NCBI GenBank assembly: GCA_034509425.1
Contig: JAVTVJ010000296.1
Span: forward strand, 992,001-1,056,000
Length of the DNA stretch: 64,000 bases
Reading direction: 5' to 3'
DNA from: Eopsaltria australis
Lineage: Eukaryota; Chordata; Aves; Passeriformes; Petroicidae
Shown in pieces: positions 53,977 through 64,000 of the stretch (position 1 is the stretch's first letter; each line of letters begins with the position of its first letter). The translations under genes were made by a program, and so were the position numbers. The notes under the pieces are model-generated. The model was given only the letters and a program-made list of their open reading frames with translations. It did not search any database and was not told the origin of the DNA.

Positions 53977-54093
53977 CTGTATCTGCCTTACCATGAATTG
54001 AATTTTCAGTTTCCAGATTATTACTCCTTAGAGATTTATTCTTTGATGTTTTATCCAACATTTGCATCTTGCTCAGTTCACATTCCGGCTGAT
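53977..54093 (-). repeat. Low-copy repeated segment, copy A (exon-like)
   Basis: About 115 bp similar to 58587-58700 in the same orientation. On the minus strand copy A is exon-like: acceptor gttttttatcag, an open frame with ECELSKMQMLDKTSKNK and NLETENSI, and donor TTCATG|gtaagg. Copy B shares NLETENS but lacks the donor. I do not recognise the product. It may be an old dispersed repeat, a duplicated exon, or part of a decayed gene. Confidence 0.5.
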
Positions 54094-54978
54094 AAAAAAC
54101 CCCATTAGGGTCCATAAGTAAGAGTTTACATTAAAATACATCAGGAAAATGATCAGGAGCCTGCACCAACAGAGTCCTTGCTTTGTGCACCCTCACTCAA
54201 AATCTGTTGACTCTTGATCAAAGCACTTTTAGGGGTCCTATTTATGTAACCAGGAGGATTTTCCAGTTCTGTTTTATAGATACATGTGCAAAGACTCCTG
54301 TTTTGATGCAATTCCCTTTAAGAGCCTTTTGGTCAAAACTCCTACCTGAGGCTTGAGGTATTTGATTCAAATAATTATGAACCCAGCAGAACTGAAACTG
54401 GAAATGGATCCCATGCAACACATGAAGTGTTCTAAAAACTTGGTTGTTGATTCTGCTGAAGAATAATTAACAGTGACATCATAAATGTAATAATTATTAA
54501 TTATTTTCTATTTTCACTCAAAATGCAGGGATAGCATTTGGAAGATTTTTTTTATTGCAGATGAAGATAAACCAAGAAAAAAAAAATTAGATTCTCTAAA
54601 ATCTGCTTAGAAATGCAGTCATTATTTACATTTCCATTTACAACTGAGCAGCATTGATTTACATTTAAATTAAGTGCCCTTTATGCTAAAGGCAGTGAAA
54701 ATTAAAAATGAATTCATGCACAAATCCCACTGATATGTATTTTCTGTCCTCTTTGACATGACTTCATCAATAGAAAGGAGTTTGGAGTACACAAAGATGA
54801 GCCCCAGTGAGCTCTGACACAGACTTTGGGATGTTCAGGGTTATGTATTTTGGAGATGACTCCAAATCATGCAAGTTGGTAGGAAATTTTTATTAGATTG
54901 AGAGAAAAATGAAACAATTTACATAAATCCTTGGTAATAAAGAGAATGATCATGCTAAAAATGCCAGACTGGTACCAC
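54094..54978. other. LRRC9 relic intron, nothing recognised
   Basis: AT-rich unique sequence. Confidence 0.4.
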
Positions 54979-55044
54979 TTTCCTATTTTTCCTAAGTTCC
55001 CAATGAGGTTGAAAAATTTGCAAATTCTGCAGAGTATGTAATCC
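54979..55044 (-). pseudogene. LRRC9: LRRC9 LRR exon relic, frameshifted
   Basis: After acceptor aacattcacag the frame reads GLHTLQNLQ, matching human GLQTLKNLK, the direct continuation of the exon at 56392 in phase 0. Then a one-base insertion in a T run moves the match NLIGNLGKIG (human NLAGNLINSIG) to another frame. The donor (GGAAA|gtggta) is weak. Confidence 0.78.
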
Positions 55045-56391
55045 CTGTGAATGTTTTAAACAATACAGTTTTAATCTAATGCAGCACTGCAAATGCTGAA
55101 GAGCCTGCAGGCTAACAGGCAGATCATTCAGATGTAAAAACAAATTTGACTGGAGTCTAAACAATGTTGGCCTCTGTTGTGAACTATGGCTTTCTTTTGA
55201 CATGGAAAGAGAGAATTCATTTTGCCAAGAGGGGATTAGCTTGGAAAGCCTCTGTAAATGATACCTCGATGAAAATAAACAGTTTCACAGCTGGGCATGA
55301 GGAACCTCAGAGATCCTGCCTCGTGTCAGGAGTGCTCATTAGCTTTTGGCTGCAGCCCATGCCTTGGCCTGGGGGAAATCAGGAGAACGAAATAACCGAT
55401 GTCAATCATTTCTCTCCACGGTGACACCACAGCTCTTTGCAGTGAGGTGCCACTTCTGTTTGTGGTGCCCTTGCTAGTAAAGAGTCATTTCTGGAAATGC
55501 TCTGCTGCTTTTACACTTGTGCTTTGTCAGCTCTAATTTCTCAGTCTTCCCTTTCCTCACCTATCACCCATCTCCAATTTCTCTCTCCTTGTTTTTTTTT
55601 TAACAGGTTTGAAGGTTCACAGTGATTTGATCTCATTCACCCTTATCAGCATCTCCTGCTCTGCTTTGGTTTTGGTATCAGTATCTCCCTGTGCCTTTTT
55701 TCCCACATTCTCTCCCAAGGGAAAATGGACTAAGCTGCAGCAATTCCATCTCCCTGTTGGGGTGTGAAGAGTCAGGGAATCCAGAAAGCCACAGCGTCTT
55801 CTGGTAGAAAAGGGCATTCACACGTTTCTTCTCCCTTAATCTGCTGAATTTTCCATCACAGAGCTCTTGCTGGCTCTGGACCAGCTTCCAATTCAAAGGT
55901 TAGCATGGGGGGGGGGGAAATAATTTTTCATAGGAGCTAATTCGATACGAAACAGCATAAGAAAAAGGCAGGATAAAACTTCCTTCTGAAAAGGAGTTTA
56001 TGTTTCCAAGTTATATAAGAATAAAAAAAATTTCCAAACACTACAAAAAAAAAAAAAGAAGGCATGGCAATCCCTTTACATAACACTGAAATTGAGACAA
56101 AAATCTGCAGGTATAAGAAAAGTAAAAAAAACCTTTTGATTAGGAAGAATCTCAGAAAGTATTTGGAAATTGATGTCTTATGTATATGCAAAAAAACTTT
56201 GACAGCTAAGCAAATCCAAATAACGTTTCAGCCTTAATTCTTGTAAATTAAAGTTACAATTTTTCCCTGTTGTTGTTCAACAGTTCTGTAAATTCCCTAC
56301 TTATTAGAAACATTTATATCTGATATTATTTAAATACCATACATTAGACCAGTTAGAAGAAAAGAAATCCTACAAAGGCCATGAAACTCAC
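55045..56391. other. LRRC9 relic intron with G11 run
   Basis: Unique sequence between two consecutive exon relics. It includes an 11-base G homopolymer at 55907-55917 and overlapping unrecognised frames at 55.6-55.9 kb. Confidence 0.6.
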
Positions 56392-56532
56392 CTCCGTATT
56401 CTTCATCAGGCTATTTTTCAACCAAAGTAGATTGGACTTTTTTAGAGCTTCCAGATTTTTAAGCTTGGAAATTTCATTGCAATAGCAATAAGTCTCTTGC
56501 AAATTTACACATTTTTGAAGACCATCTATATT
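56392..56532 (-). pseudogene. LRRC9: LRRC9 LRR exon relic, frame open
   Basis: Exactly 47 codons between acceptor gagaaaacag and donor ACGGAG|gtgagt. It reads NIDGLQKCVNLQ, then NEISKLKNLEAL and WLKNSLMKNTE, against human KIEGLQECRNLE, NKISKIENLEKL and WLNHNTIKNIE. This is the best single match and shows intact phase, yet LRR core leucines are lost (KLYLYFN reads ETYCYCN; KVLWLN reads NLLWLK), as expected under relaxed constraint. Confidence 0.9.
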
Positions 56533-57071
56533 CTGTTTTCTCAGAAGTATTACTTTGCAGCACTGAAAAACAAAATGTCACTTTTTTGTCAAGGTGTTAA
56601 TAACTTGCACAGAAAATTGTGAGGTAGTTCCAAATAATTTGGGATCCCACCCTCTGTGCAGAACTCTGAGAAAGCTTTTCAATCAAGACAACGAAGAAAA
56701 AGTAGTTGCAGCTACAACAATTCAAGATAAAATATAGTGTGTTTTAAAATAAAGTGTTTTCATTTAAGTGTCTTGTATCTAACCAGTTTCCTGCAGAAGA
56801 TCTCAATTTAATTAATTTTTAAATACATTGTTTCCAATGAGAGAGAAAAAAATCAACAAATAGGTTCTAAATTACAGTACCCTCTAGTAACATTTGATCC
56901 ATATATAAAATGGGATTTTTTAATACTTAAGTGAAGAAGTGCCAGATCCTGAATGTTTTTAACTGTGCCTTCTTCCTTGAACAGAAGAAATTATAGTCTG
57001 GGAAAAAATATGTTTATTGTTGTAAGGTGCTGGAAATTGTATAAGTTTGTTGCAAAGAAAATTCATATTGA
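56533..57071. other. LRRC9 relic intron
   Basis: Short intron between the first two visible exon relics, AT-rich, nothing else seen. Confidence 0.55.
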
Positions 57072-57289
57072 ACTTCCCATTAAGCAGCACAGGAATCCAC
57101 AGCTCCTTGAGCAACAGGCGGGTCTGAAACCTTTTGAATACTTTATCCAAGGAAAATGTTGTATAAAAATAAAACAGTTATATTTGAGGAGGATTTTGTG
57201 CATACAAATCTGGGATAATCTGAGAAGACCAATTCTCTTTCTAGTCCCTCTTGATCAAGGTCTTCATAAGATGATCCATTATATCTGTA
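57072..57289 (-). pseudogene. LRRC9: LRRC9 N-terminal exon relic with stop and frameshifts
   Basis: After acceptor gcatttccag the frame reads NGSSYEDLDQEG and FSDYPRFV, against human NGLSYEMVGQEG and FLGYPRIV, then NITVLFL against NLTSLTI. An in-frame TAA (57145-57143) follows, then SIQKVSD (human DIKEISG) in the same frame. LLLKELWI (human LQLKELWI) is in another frame, and the following CC-containing part needs a further shift. The left limit is uncertain. A possible first-exon trace (LICCNG, near 57360) lies upstream. Confidence 0.85.
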
Positions 57290-58124
57290 CTGGAAATGCA
57301 AATATTATTCTATTTGTGTCCATGCATTATGCAGTAGAACGTCTCAGTGCCATTACAGCAAATCAGAGGGAGCTGATTTACATCAGATGTGTCTTTTAAA
57401 ACTTCCTTTCCACTAAAATGTGCAGTGTTTGCAATTTTGGCCCTGTTTAGTATATAGCAATTGAGTAGCTCTTTTTCTGCTCCCAAAGCACATTTGTAAA
57501 GTATTACATGAGTACTGTATGCCACACCTCAAAATGCACCTTCCATCTAAAACAAAATATTTTACAATTCTTTTGAAACATTTTTCCAAAAAATAATTTA
57601 AATTATTGCATTGCAGATTCTCTACTTCTAATAGAATTACAATGGGGATAGCAATAAAAGAAATTTGAAATTTATTGGAATACTCCATTGACTTTTAAAT
57701 AAACTCTTTTTTTTTTTCTTTTTTAGATTCCAAAGGTCTAGAAAAGAGTATAGTAAAATCCCTTTTGACTGCCTTCATAAGGAAGGGTGAGGAACTGCAC
57801 TCATTTATCCTTGGACTCAGCGAGATGTATTTACACAAAGCATAAAGATGAAGTAAAAACAAACAAGAAAGAGCTCATAATCCACCAAAAACCTCAGTAA
57901 AATCCCCTCTGCATGTGTGAAAAAACCTATCAGAATATAGTTGAGAGTATAAAAACCTCTGCCAGAATGTTTTGAAGTAATCACACAGCTGCTACGATTA
58001 ATCTTTAGAATTAACACTTATTAGTAGTGAGTGGGACTCTTGGAGCAGGTTTTTTTCCCTTTTGCTCCACTTACACGGTGTGTTAACCACAGTACATGTA
58101 AACTACACCCTGAATAAACCTTCC
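57290..58124. other. Upstream flank of LRRC9 relic
   Basis: AT-rich sequence. At about 57750-57825 a stretch resembles 58440-58515 (shared gtgaggaa-tgca and ggactcag blocks). No gene recognised. Confidence 0.45.
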
Positions 58125-58130
58125 TCTTTC

Positions 58131-58385
58131 CCAGGTTGCTCCAAGCCCCATCCAGCCTGGCTTTGGACACTTCCAAAATCCAGAGTTTCTCTGGGCAACC
58201 TATGCCAGGGCCTCACCATGCTCACAATAAAGAATTTCTTCCTAATATCCAATCTAACCCCATCCCCTCTCAGTTTAAAGCCTTTCCCTCTTGTCCTCTC
58301 ACTCCAAGCCCTTGTCCAAAGTCCTTCTCCAGCTCTCTTGTAGGTCCTTGAGACACTGAAATGTTTTGTAAGATCTCCCTGGAGT
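58131..58385 (-). mobile_element. CR1 LINE 3' fragment
   Basis: tgctccaagccccatccagc, ttctctgggcaacctatgcc, aagaatttcttcctaatatc and ttgtaggtccttgagacact mark a reversed CR1 without its terminal repeat. It explains the short open frames here. Confidence 0.95.
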
Positions 58386-58439
58386 TGGATAGGGTGGTGG
58401 CTGGTGGTTGGGAGGTTCTAAACATCCAGAAAGTAGTAC

Positions 58440-58705
58440 AATGTCAGTTATTCTGTCCAACTTCATACGGAAGGATGAGGAATTGCAGCCACTTCTCCTT
58501 CCATTGGACTCAGTAAATAACAGACTAAATAATTCAGAGATAACTGGACTCAAAGCCTGCCTCACATTTCTGGACACATCTTCTCTGTATCTTCATTATC
58601 CTGAACTGAATTTTCAGTTTCCAGATTCTTCCCTCCTCATAGATTTATTACTCCATGTTTTACCCAGCATTTGCAGATTGGCCAACTCACATTGCTCTCC
58701 CTGGA
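58440..58705 (-). repeat. Low-copy repeated segments, copies B
   Basis: The right part (58587-58700) is the partner of copy A at 54.0 kb, sharing gaattttcagtttccagatt exactly. The left part (58440-58515) resembles 57750-57825. Neither matches a repeat family I know. The 176-codon plus-strand frame crossing it combines unrelated pieces and is not called a gene. Confidence 0.5.
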
Positions 58706-60339
58706 GCCTTCTCTTCCCCTGGCAGACGCACTCCAGTTCTCACAGCCTGTCTCCATGGGAGCTGTGCTCCAGCCTTGTGGGACAGTGGAAACTGATTTTT
58801 TGTGCTCCTCAGCCCTGTGTGACTGATAGTTTGACAGCAACACCTTGGAGACCTTCTCTATCCCTTTGCTGTGCTGCAAATTTGAGCTGCAGCAACATTT
58901 CCTTTTGCTTTGTGTGCAGAGTGGTGGAGTGGGGCTGATAAACTGGGTTGTGAAGTGCCAAAAAAAAGAGGATTTAGGGAGTTTTCCTCTGTCTTGTGCC
59001 ATGGGTGGGTGTCCTGTTTGTGGGGCAGTTTGTATTTGGGGGAAATGGAGATTAACTGTGCCAAACTGCAGGAGTTTACCGAAGCTGGAATCAGGAACAA
59101 ATGTGAGTCTTGGCTAAAATAGACGATTGTCAAACCAAAAAAGAAGTGCTCACTGAGCCATTGACACTGGAATAATTTTATCAATGTAAGATCAATTATA
59201 ATTAAATCACTATGGGTTTTATTTGGGGTTTTTTCCTCATTTTGTTGCAGTGAGACCAGCTGCACATTTCCCAGGGGTAGGATTGCTTGGCAGAAAATCA
59301 GATCTTCACTGAAACAAACGTCATCAGAGATGTCTGGTTTATGAGTATGGAGGTTAAATTTACTGAAAAATGGAAATATTTTTATTGAAGTCTTTGCATT
59401 AATTTTTTAAAACATTTTTATTGGAGAGGGAGAAAACTGCTCAAGCAGATCCCTCTGTCTGCAGGTCGTTGCTTGTATTGCTTTTTCATGTCACAAGATG
59501 TCCCTCCAAGTCCACATAAAGCAGAACCACGCACATTTCTACCTTGCAAAAGATGTTTTGGCTTGATCTTAGACTTCCCTATCTGTAGATGCCTCATTTC
59601 ACTTACTCAAAGACAAATACATATATATTTAAAGGCATTGCTTCTTTTAGCAGAAGTCTGTAACAAGTTAAGTCTATGAGCTCTCCTGAATTAACATATC
59701 ATAACAAGTACATAATGAAACAATTTCAAATAAAAAAAATGTTAATCATCTGTAGATCATGCAGATTTTCTAATTCAAGGAAAAAGCCCCAAATAATTGT
59801 CTACTGTGAGCTTTCTTTAGAGATACTTTTATGTAATTTTGCTGAAGTGTTCTGTTCCCTTTACACCACCTCCTGCAAGAAAGAGGCTCTTGTCTAGCAA
59901 ATTCTTTTCTTTCTCCTTGACAGCAATTTACTCCTTTTTCTTCCCTTTCTCATTGACAAAGAACCTTAGGAACAACCTTCTCTGTAAATTAGTTTATGCA
60001 ACAAGGCCAACTGATACCATTTTGTGATCTGTTGGATGTTTTTAAATAGTAATTGAATGAACAAGCATTAAAAGTGGACATGGCATCTAAATTCAGAGAT
60101 TCATTGGTACTGTCAGTAGCAAACTGGAACTGCTTCTGTTTCTGAGTGTCTGAGGGGATGACTCAGTATTGGCAGTGAGGAAAGCCAAATGATCTAATTT
60201 GGGTATAGGGATTTCTGCTTGACTGGAAAGCCCTCCTATCTTACCAGAAGGGAATTATTGTACAAATCAACACTTTGGCCCTTTCTAGGTAACTGAATCA
60301 TCTCAGAGTGACCTGCTCTGGCAGCCTCAAAGCTGAGTG
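58706..60339. other. Intergenic DNA, no gene seen
   Basis: Unique AT-rich sequence. Overlapping short frames on both strands at 58.7-59.3 kb have no family signature. Confidence 0.45.
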
Positions 60340-60800
60340 CCTAATATTCCTAATCTCTTTAGCTGCAGCAAACATGCAGGGCAGCATTACAATATTAATC
60401 ATTAACTCAGCTCATTAAAAGCTTGCTAATGTTATTGCCAGATAATCTTGTAGTGGTTTATAAAGCTATTAAAATGTATATTTGCATGTACAGTATTTTT
60501 AAAACGTCTGGCAGCAGTTGCTAGGTTTCTCTTTCAATGTAAAGGATTTTCAAACCTTTCTCAGACTGAATTAATCACTTTGAGTGTTATCTTTCACCTT
60601 CTGCTGTGGCACATTCTGCTCTAATTCTCCTAATGCCTTTTACTATAATTTGAAATCATTTCATAGCAGTGAAAGCAACTGTTTAAGTGCTGATGGTGCT
60701 TTGGTGCTGTATATTTACTTCTGAAATTGTCCTTGTACTTTTGCTGACTGCCATGGAAACTTTTGCAGCTGATGTTCTCCAGATTCTCATGGATCACTGT
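60340..60800. promoter_or_regulatory. Candidate conserved non-coding block
   Basis: Repeat-free and rich in homeodomain-like cores (attaatcattaactcagctc, cattaaaagcttgctaatgt) and with a TTGCATGTA octamer-like site. The texture suggests a conserved element; no comparison was possible. Confidence 0.25.
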
Positions 60801-63800
60801 GTGTCATAGACAGGTGTTTCTGCCTCTGCCTTCAACTGGTTATTTGATGGTTTCACTGGCATTGCTAAACAGTCATCATTGCATTTTTTGGTAGAAGGGT
60901 CACCCATCTTTAAAAAATAACTCCTTGTAATCCATATGCAGCTTTTTATCTGCTTCTGCTTTGTATCACTGGGGTATTTCTGACTGTGTCATTTATTAAT
61001 CCAAGTGCTTCTGGAATCATCTTTGCAAACCAGTGTGTGTTTAGATGAAATGTCAGATTAAATGGGGAGAAGCAGTCATGATGGAGCTCATGTAAATGTT
61101 TAAGAGAGATTACATTTCAGAAACTGGGCTCTCTGTGCCTTAGCCTTAATACAACTGTTACCATTTAGCTGTTGGTATCAGGTAAGATATATGAGACTGT
61201 TTTTGGATTAGGTGATTTTTTTTCCTAATAATTTCAGCAGTAGAAATAGTTTGATATGAAATGTGGCTATGTCTTGTAAGTGTTTAAAAGAATAGATTTA
61301 CAGACAGCACCTGGGTAATGTCACCCCTTCAGCTGTGATTGGAAGCAGGATAAGCACAGGCAGCAGTTGGAAAACTGATTACTTACATTGATGCCTCCAT
61401 CTAATAAGGCAGTCCTTACTCCTGTTGAGATCAAGAAAAATATTGCTAAAACAAGACTGGAGAAGGCTTTGAGGGTTTGATGCAGGGGGGGTGATGCATT
61501 GCGGGTGTTCACAAGAGTTCTGTGAGCCACGGGCACAGATGTGGTCAGGAGAGGCGAGCACTTGCTTGGTTTTGGCAGTGCCAAAAATAGATATTATTTA
61601 GGGAGCCCTGTGGCAGAATCCCAACCTAGTTACAGCCTCATCCTCAGGATTCAATGGGGTAAAAGTGTTTTGTGTCAAGTATGTCACTTGCCGATGTGGA
61701 ATGGGGCTGCTTCTCATGTACCTGTCAAAAAGAAGGCTGAGTTATCTCAGATTACTTTGGGCATAGCTGGTGGGAGTCTATAAGGAGATTAAACCCACCC
61801 CTAAACAAAGCAATAAAGCTTCACTAGTGCCTCTAAAAACAATAGGTAAGACACCACTTATAGAATGTTTTATTATTGCAGTAACTTCTTCAGCCAGCTC
61901 TGGACTGGGTGTCGTGCTCGCAGACAGAAATGAGCTCTGCATTGATCTATAAATTAGCAGTTGCCTAGTGACTCATGACTTGGCATGCTTGCTTTATGCA
62001 AACAGAAAATATCACTATGCAGTAATGGATGCATGCCAATTTTTTTTTAGGGTCACTGTCCCAGAGCTCACAGCAGTTTTTGACATAAATTTTGACAGGA
62101 AGAGTAGCTTGAAAATGGAAAATGTCGATGGAAGAAGGGAATTGTTCAGAAATTGTCAGCTAGATACCTACAGAGGAATGTTGTTATGAACACACTGCAA
62201 GGGGAAAAGAGCACACACACACAAATCATGGACCTAAATATATGAAAATAAGCAGTGTAGAATAAATTAGAATTTGTAGGTCACCTATTAATTGCATAAA
62301 AAATTGACTTAAAAGCATGTGTCAAAATGGGAAAATTAATTTTAATTATTATTGATCAATTTAGTTAAGCTATCTAATCATCTTATTGACCATCCAAATG
62401 GGAGCATAGGTCCCTGCCAATTAAATCTGCAGATGGTACAGACTTGTTGAGTAGTAAGTAATGAAGTTATGCCCACAGAAGTCTTTGAATTACCTAATTA
62501 AAAGCTGATGGTCCAGCAATATGCACCTCAATAGAGCTAAAAGCTCTGACACACAAGGTGTATATGGGACACAGCTACACAATGGGTATTCCCATCTTGG
62601 AATGCTTTGGCTCAGAAAAGGGATAAAGTTTGCAAACTGCAGACTACAGGTGGCAGGGAGGGGCAAACAAAAGTACTCAGGAGAGTTCTTGAGCAAGTGC
62701 TGCAGTCCCACTGCAATGGCAGCCACCAGAGGTCTCTAGGAAGTGTGAACCTCAAAAAATATCGTATTGGATATTTTGTCTATCATTTATGGCAAAAGAA
62801 TGGCACTTGAGAACTGTAAAAAATTCCAGTGAGGAATTCTCACCTGCTTTTCTTTTCCTGCATTCTTCCATGGTGAGCAGCACATCTCTGCCTGCCTGAG
62901 GCACAATGGAAATTGAAAACCTGAAGGAGTGGAACAAGTGCCCTCAGCTTTCCAGGATGAAATAATACCTTACTTGGTCTGTATGGAAAAAACTGCCCAA
63001 GCTCTATCATCTCAGTCCAACAGATAGATGAGAAAAGCACCTGAGATCTGATATCAGCAAATCTTCCTTGAGCCATTTGTATCTTTTAATGAAGAGAACT
63101 GCTAATGTGATTTGGAGAACCAGAATACTTTAAAACATTGTTTTGAGCATGTAATGGACTCCTACATAATCAGTTTAAGGAAATCTTTAGAAGAATAATT
63201 TTATTTCTCTTGTATTTATTTCTTTTCATTAATATTTTTGGCCCGCATTGCAGAAACAAGGCTAGCAAGCAACTTGGGAAGGCACCCCTTCACTCCAAAG
63301 CAGAATGGACTTTTTCCAGACCTTCCCCCATCCTGTTTCTGTAACCTGTTTTTAAATCTCTGGTAGTGGAAATTCCAAAACCAAAGATGAATGGCAGATT
63401 TGAATCTGAACGAGCAGAGAAAGTTAGTGAATGCAAGAGAAAATAGTGATATTCTCAATGACCCTTTGATACTACGTTAACTTGTAGATTTTCTGTAGGA
63501 GAGCAAGAACCTGAAAGTTTCAAAGTCTCATCTGACTGTGTCAAGAGCTTTCATCAGCTCTCTGAATTAATTGTGCAAATTTGTTTTCCTTTATGTTGCC
63601 CAAAGACTACATTTCTTGTTCAAAGTCATGAAGTGAAGACTGATAGCAGGAAATGGAAAGAATTTGTGTTTTGACTTACAATGGTGATAGAGGAGAAACC
63701 CCCCAATTCAGAGTTTTGAACTGCTTAATATAACAAAACCCTCCAAAATACAAATATTGAAAACATCCAAAACATAAGGGTATTTTTGGAATAATCTAAC

Positions 63801-64000
63801 AGGAAATCATCTTTAGCTGTCCCTAGGTTCCCACTGTAAAATGGTTATAACACAGTCTAAAGAACTCAAAATTACTAGAAATATAGAATTAATAATCTAA
63901 GTTAATCTTGTGAATGAATAAGTTAATGAAACATCCTGAAAAGGCTGCCAAAAAATGATATATTTTGTGCAAAGGAAGACTGAGAGATGATCAGCTTGTA
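60801..64000. other. Intergenic DNA to window end
   Basis: AT-rich unique sequence. A short CA run lies near 62209-62222. A minus-strand segment near 61387-61421 has an acceptor (tcttgatctcaacag) and a donor (AAT|gtaagt) 35 bases apart, too little to call an exon. In human the next gene upstream of LRRC9 is RTN1; no RTN1 exon was recognised. Confidence 0.45.

Larger units (their letters stand above)
35091..57289 (-). pseudogene. LRRC9: LRRC9 unitary pseudogene (whole locus)
   Basis: Minus-strand exon relics spread over 22 kb match the human leucine-rich repeat protein LRRC9 (about 1,450 residues) in the right order. LRRC9 lies immediately upstream of PCNX4, in tandem, in human 14q23.1, which agrees with the position and strand here. 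The clearest pieces are LKNLEALKK with an IDGLQKC start (56.4 kb), HNHVVTFEG and WNQLKK (46.5 kb), LKELWI and SYEDLDQEG (57.1-57.3 kb), and a C-terminus with ISHLFGSDL. Stops and frameshifts break at least four exons; many LRR consensus positions are replaced (YLYFN of human reads YCYCN). I could not find every expected exon, notably those for human residues of roughly 150-400. LRRC9 has no well-established molecular function. Homology is judged by eye against a remembered sequence. Confidence 0.8.

Noticed and set aside
58408..58938. 176-codon plus-strand frame
   Set aside because: It begins next to a CR1 fragment and crosses a low-copy repeat. No domain, and composition is not protein-like.

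Overview
The window reads as a bird genome. It carries many 5'-truncated CR1 LINE copies of the avian type, an avian LTR-like repeat and AT-rich unique DNA with long introns. I cannot name the species. All gene names rest on my own reading of translated exons against remembered human proteins; no database search was run.

Layout: positions 1-6240 hold the 5' end of PCNX4 (pecanex-like 4) on the minus strand. This comprises a GC-rich CpG-island promoter, a non-coding first exon ending at 5860, a 3.2 kb intron, and exon 2 (1952-2678), which carries the start codon and 229 intact codons. The rest of PCNX4 lies beyond the left edge. A CR1 copy sits against the CpG island at about 6139-6478.

Positions 6.5-35 kb form a roughly 28 kb intergenic stretch with CR1 pieces, a large AAAAG/AAAGG/AAAGC microsatellite (about 22.73-23.22 kb) and several blocks that look like conserved non-coding elements. 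It also has one isolated plus-strand exon candidate (15465-15615).

Positions 35.1-57.3 kb, minus strand, contain what I interpret as a decayed copy of LRRC9, the leucine-rich-repeat gene that lies in tandem upstream of PCNX4 in human 14q23.1. At least ten exon relics appear in the expected order, N-terminus at 57.3 kb and C-terminus at 35.1 kb. Several are broken: TAA at 57143-57145, TGA at 46543-46545, and frameshifts near 57.12, 55.02, 48.69 and 35.76 kb. The last exon and a few others remain open. I therefore read it as a unitary pseudogene sitting in conserved synteny. This is the main finding.

Positions 57.3-64 kb are intergenic or upstream DNA with a CR1 copy, a low-copy repeated segment shared with 54.0 kb, and another candidate non-coding conserved block near 60.4-60.8 kb. 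I see no CRISPR, operon, tRNA, rRNA or intact mobile element. The only gene I can call functional is PCNX4, a multi-pass membrane protein of the pecanex family.
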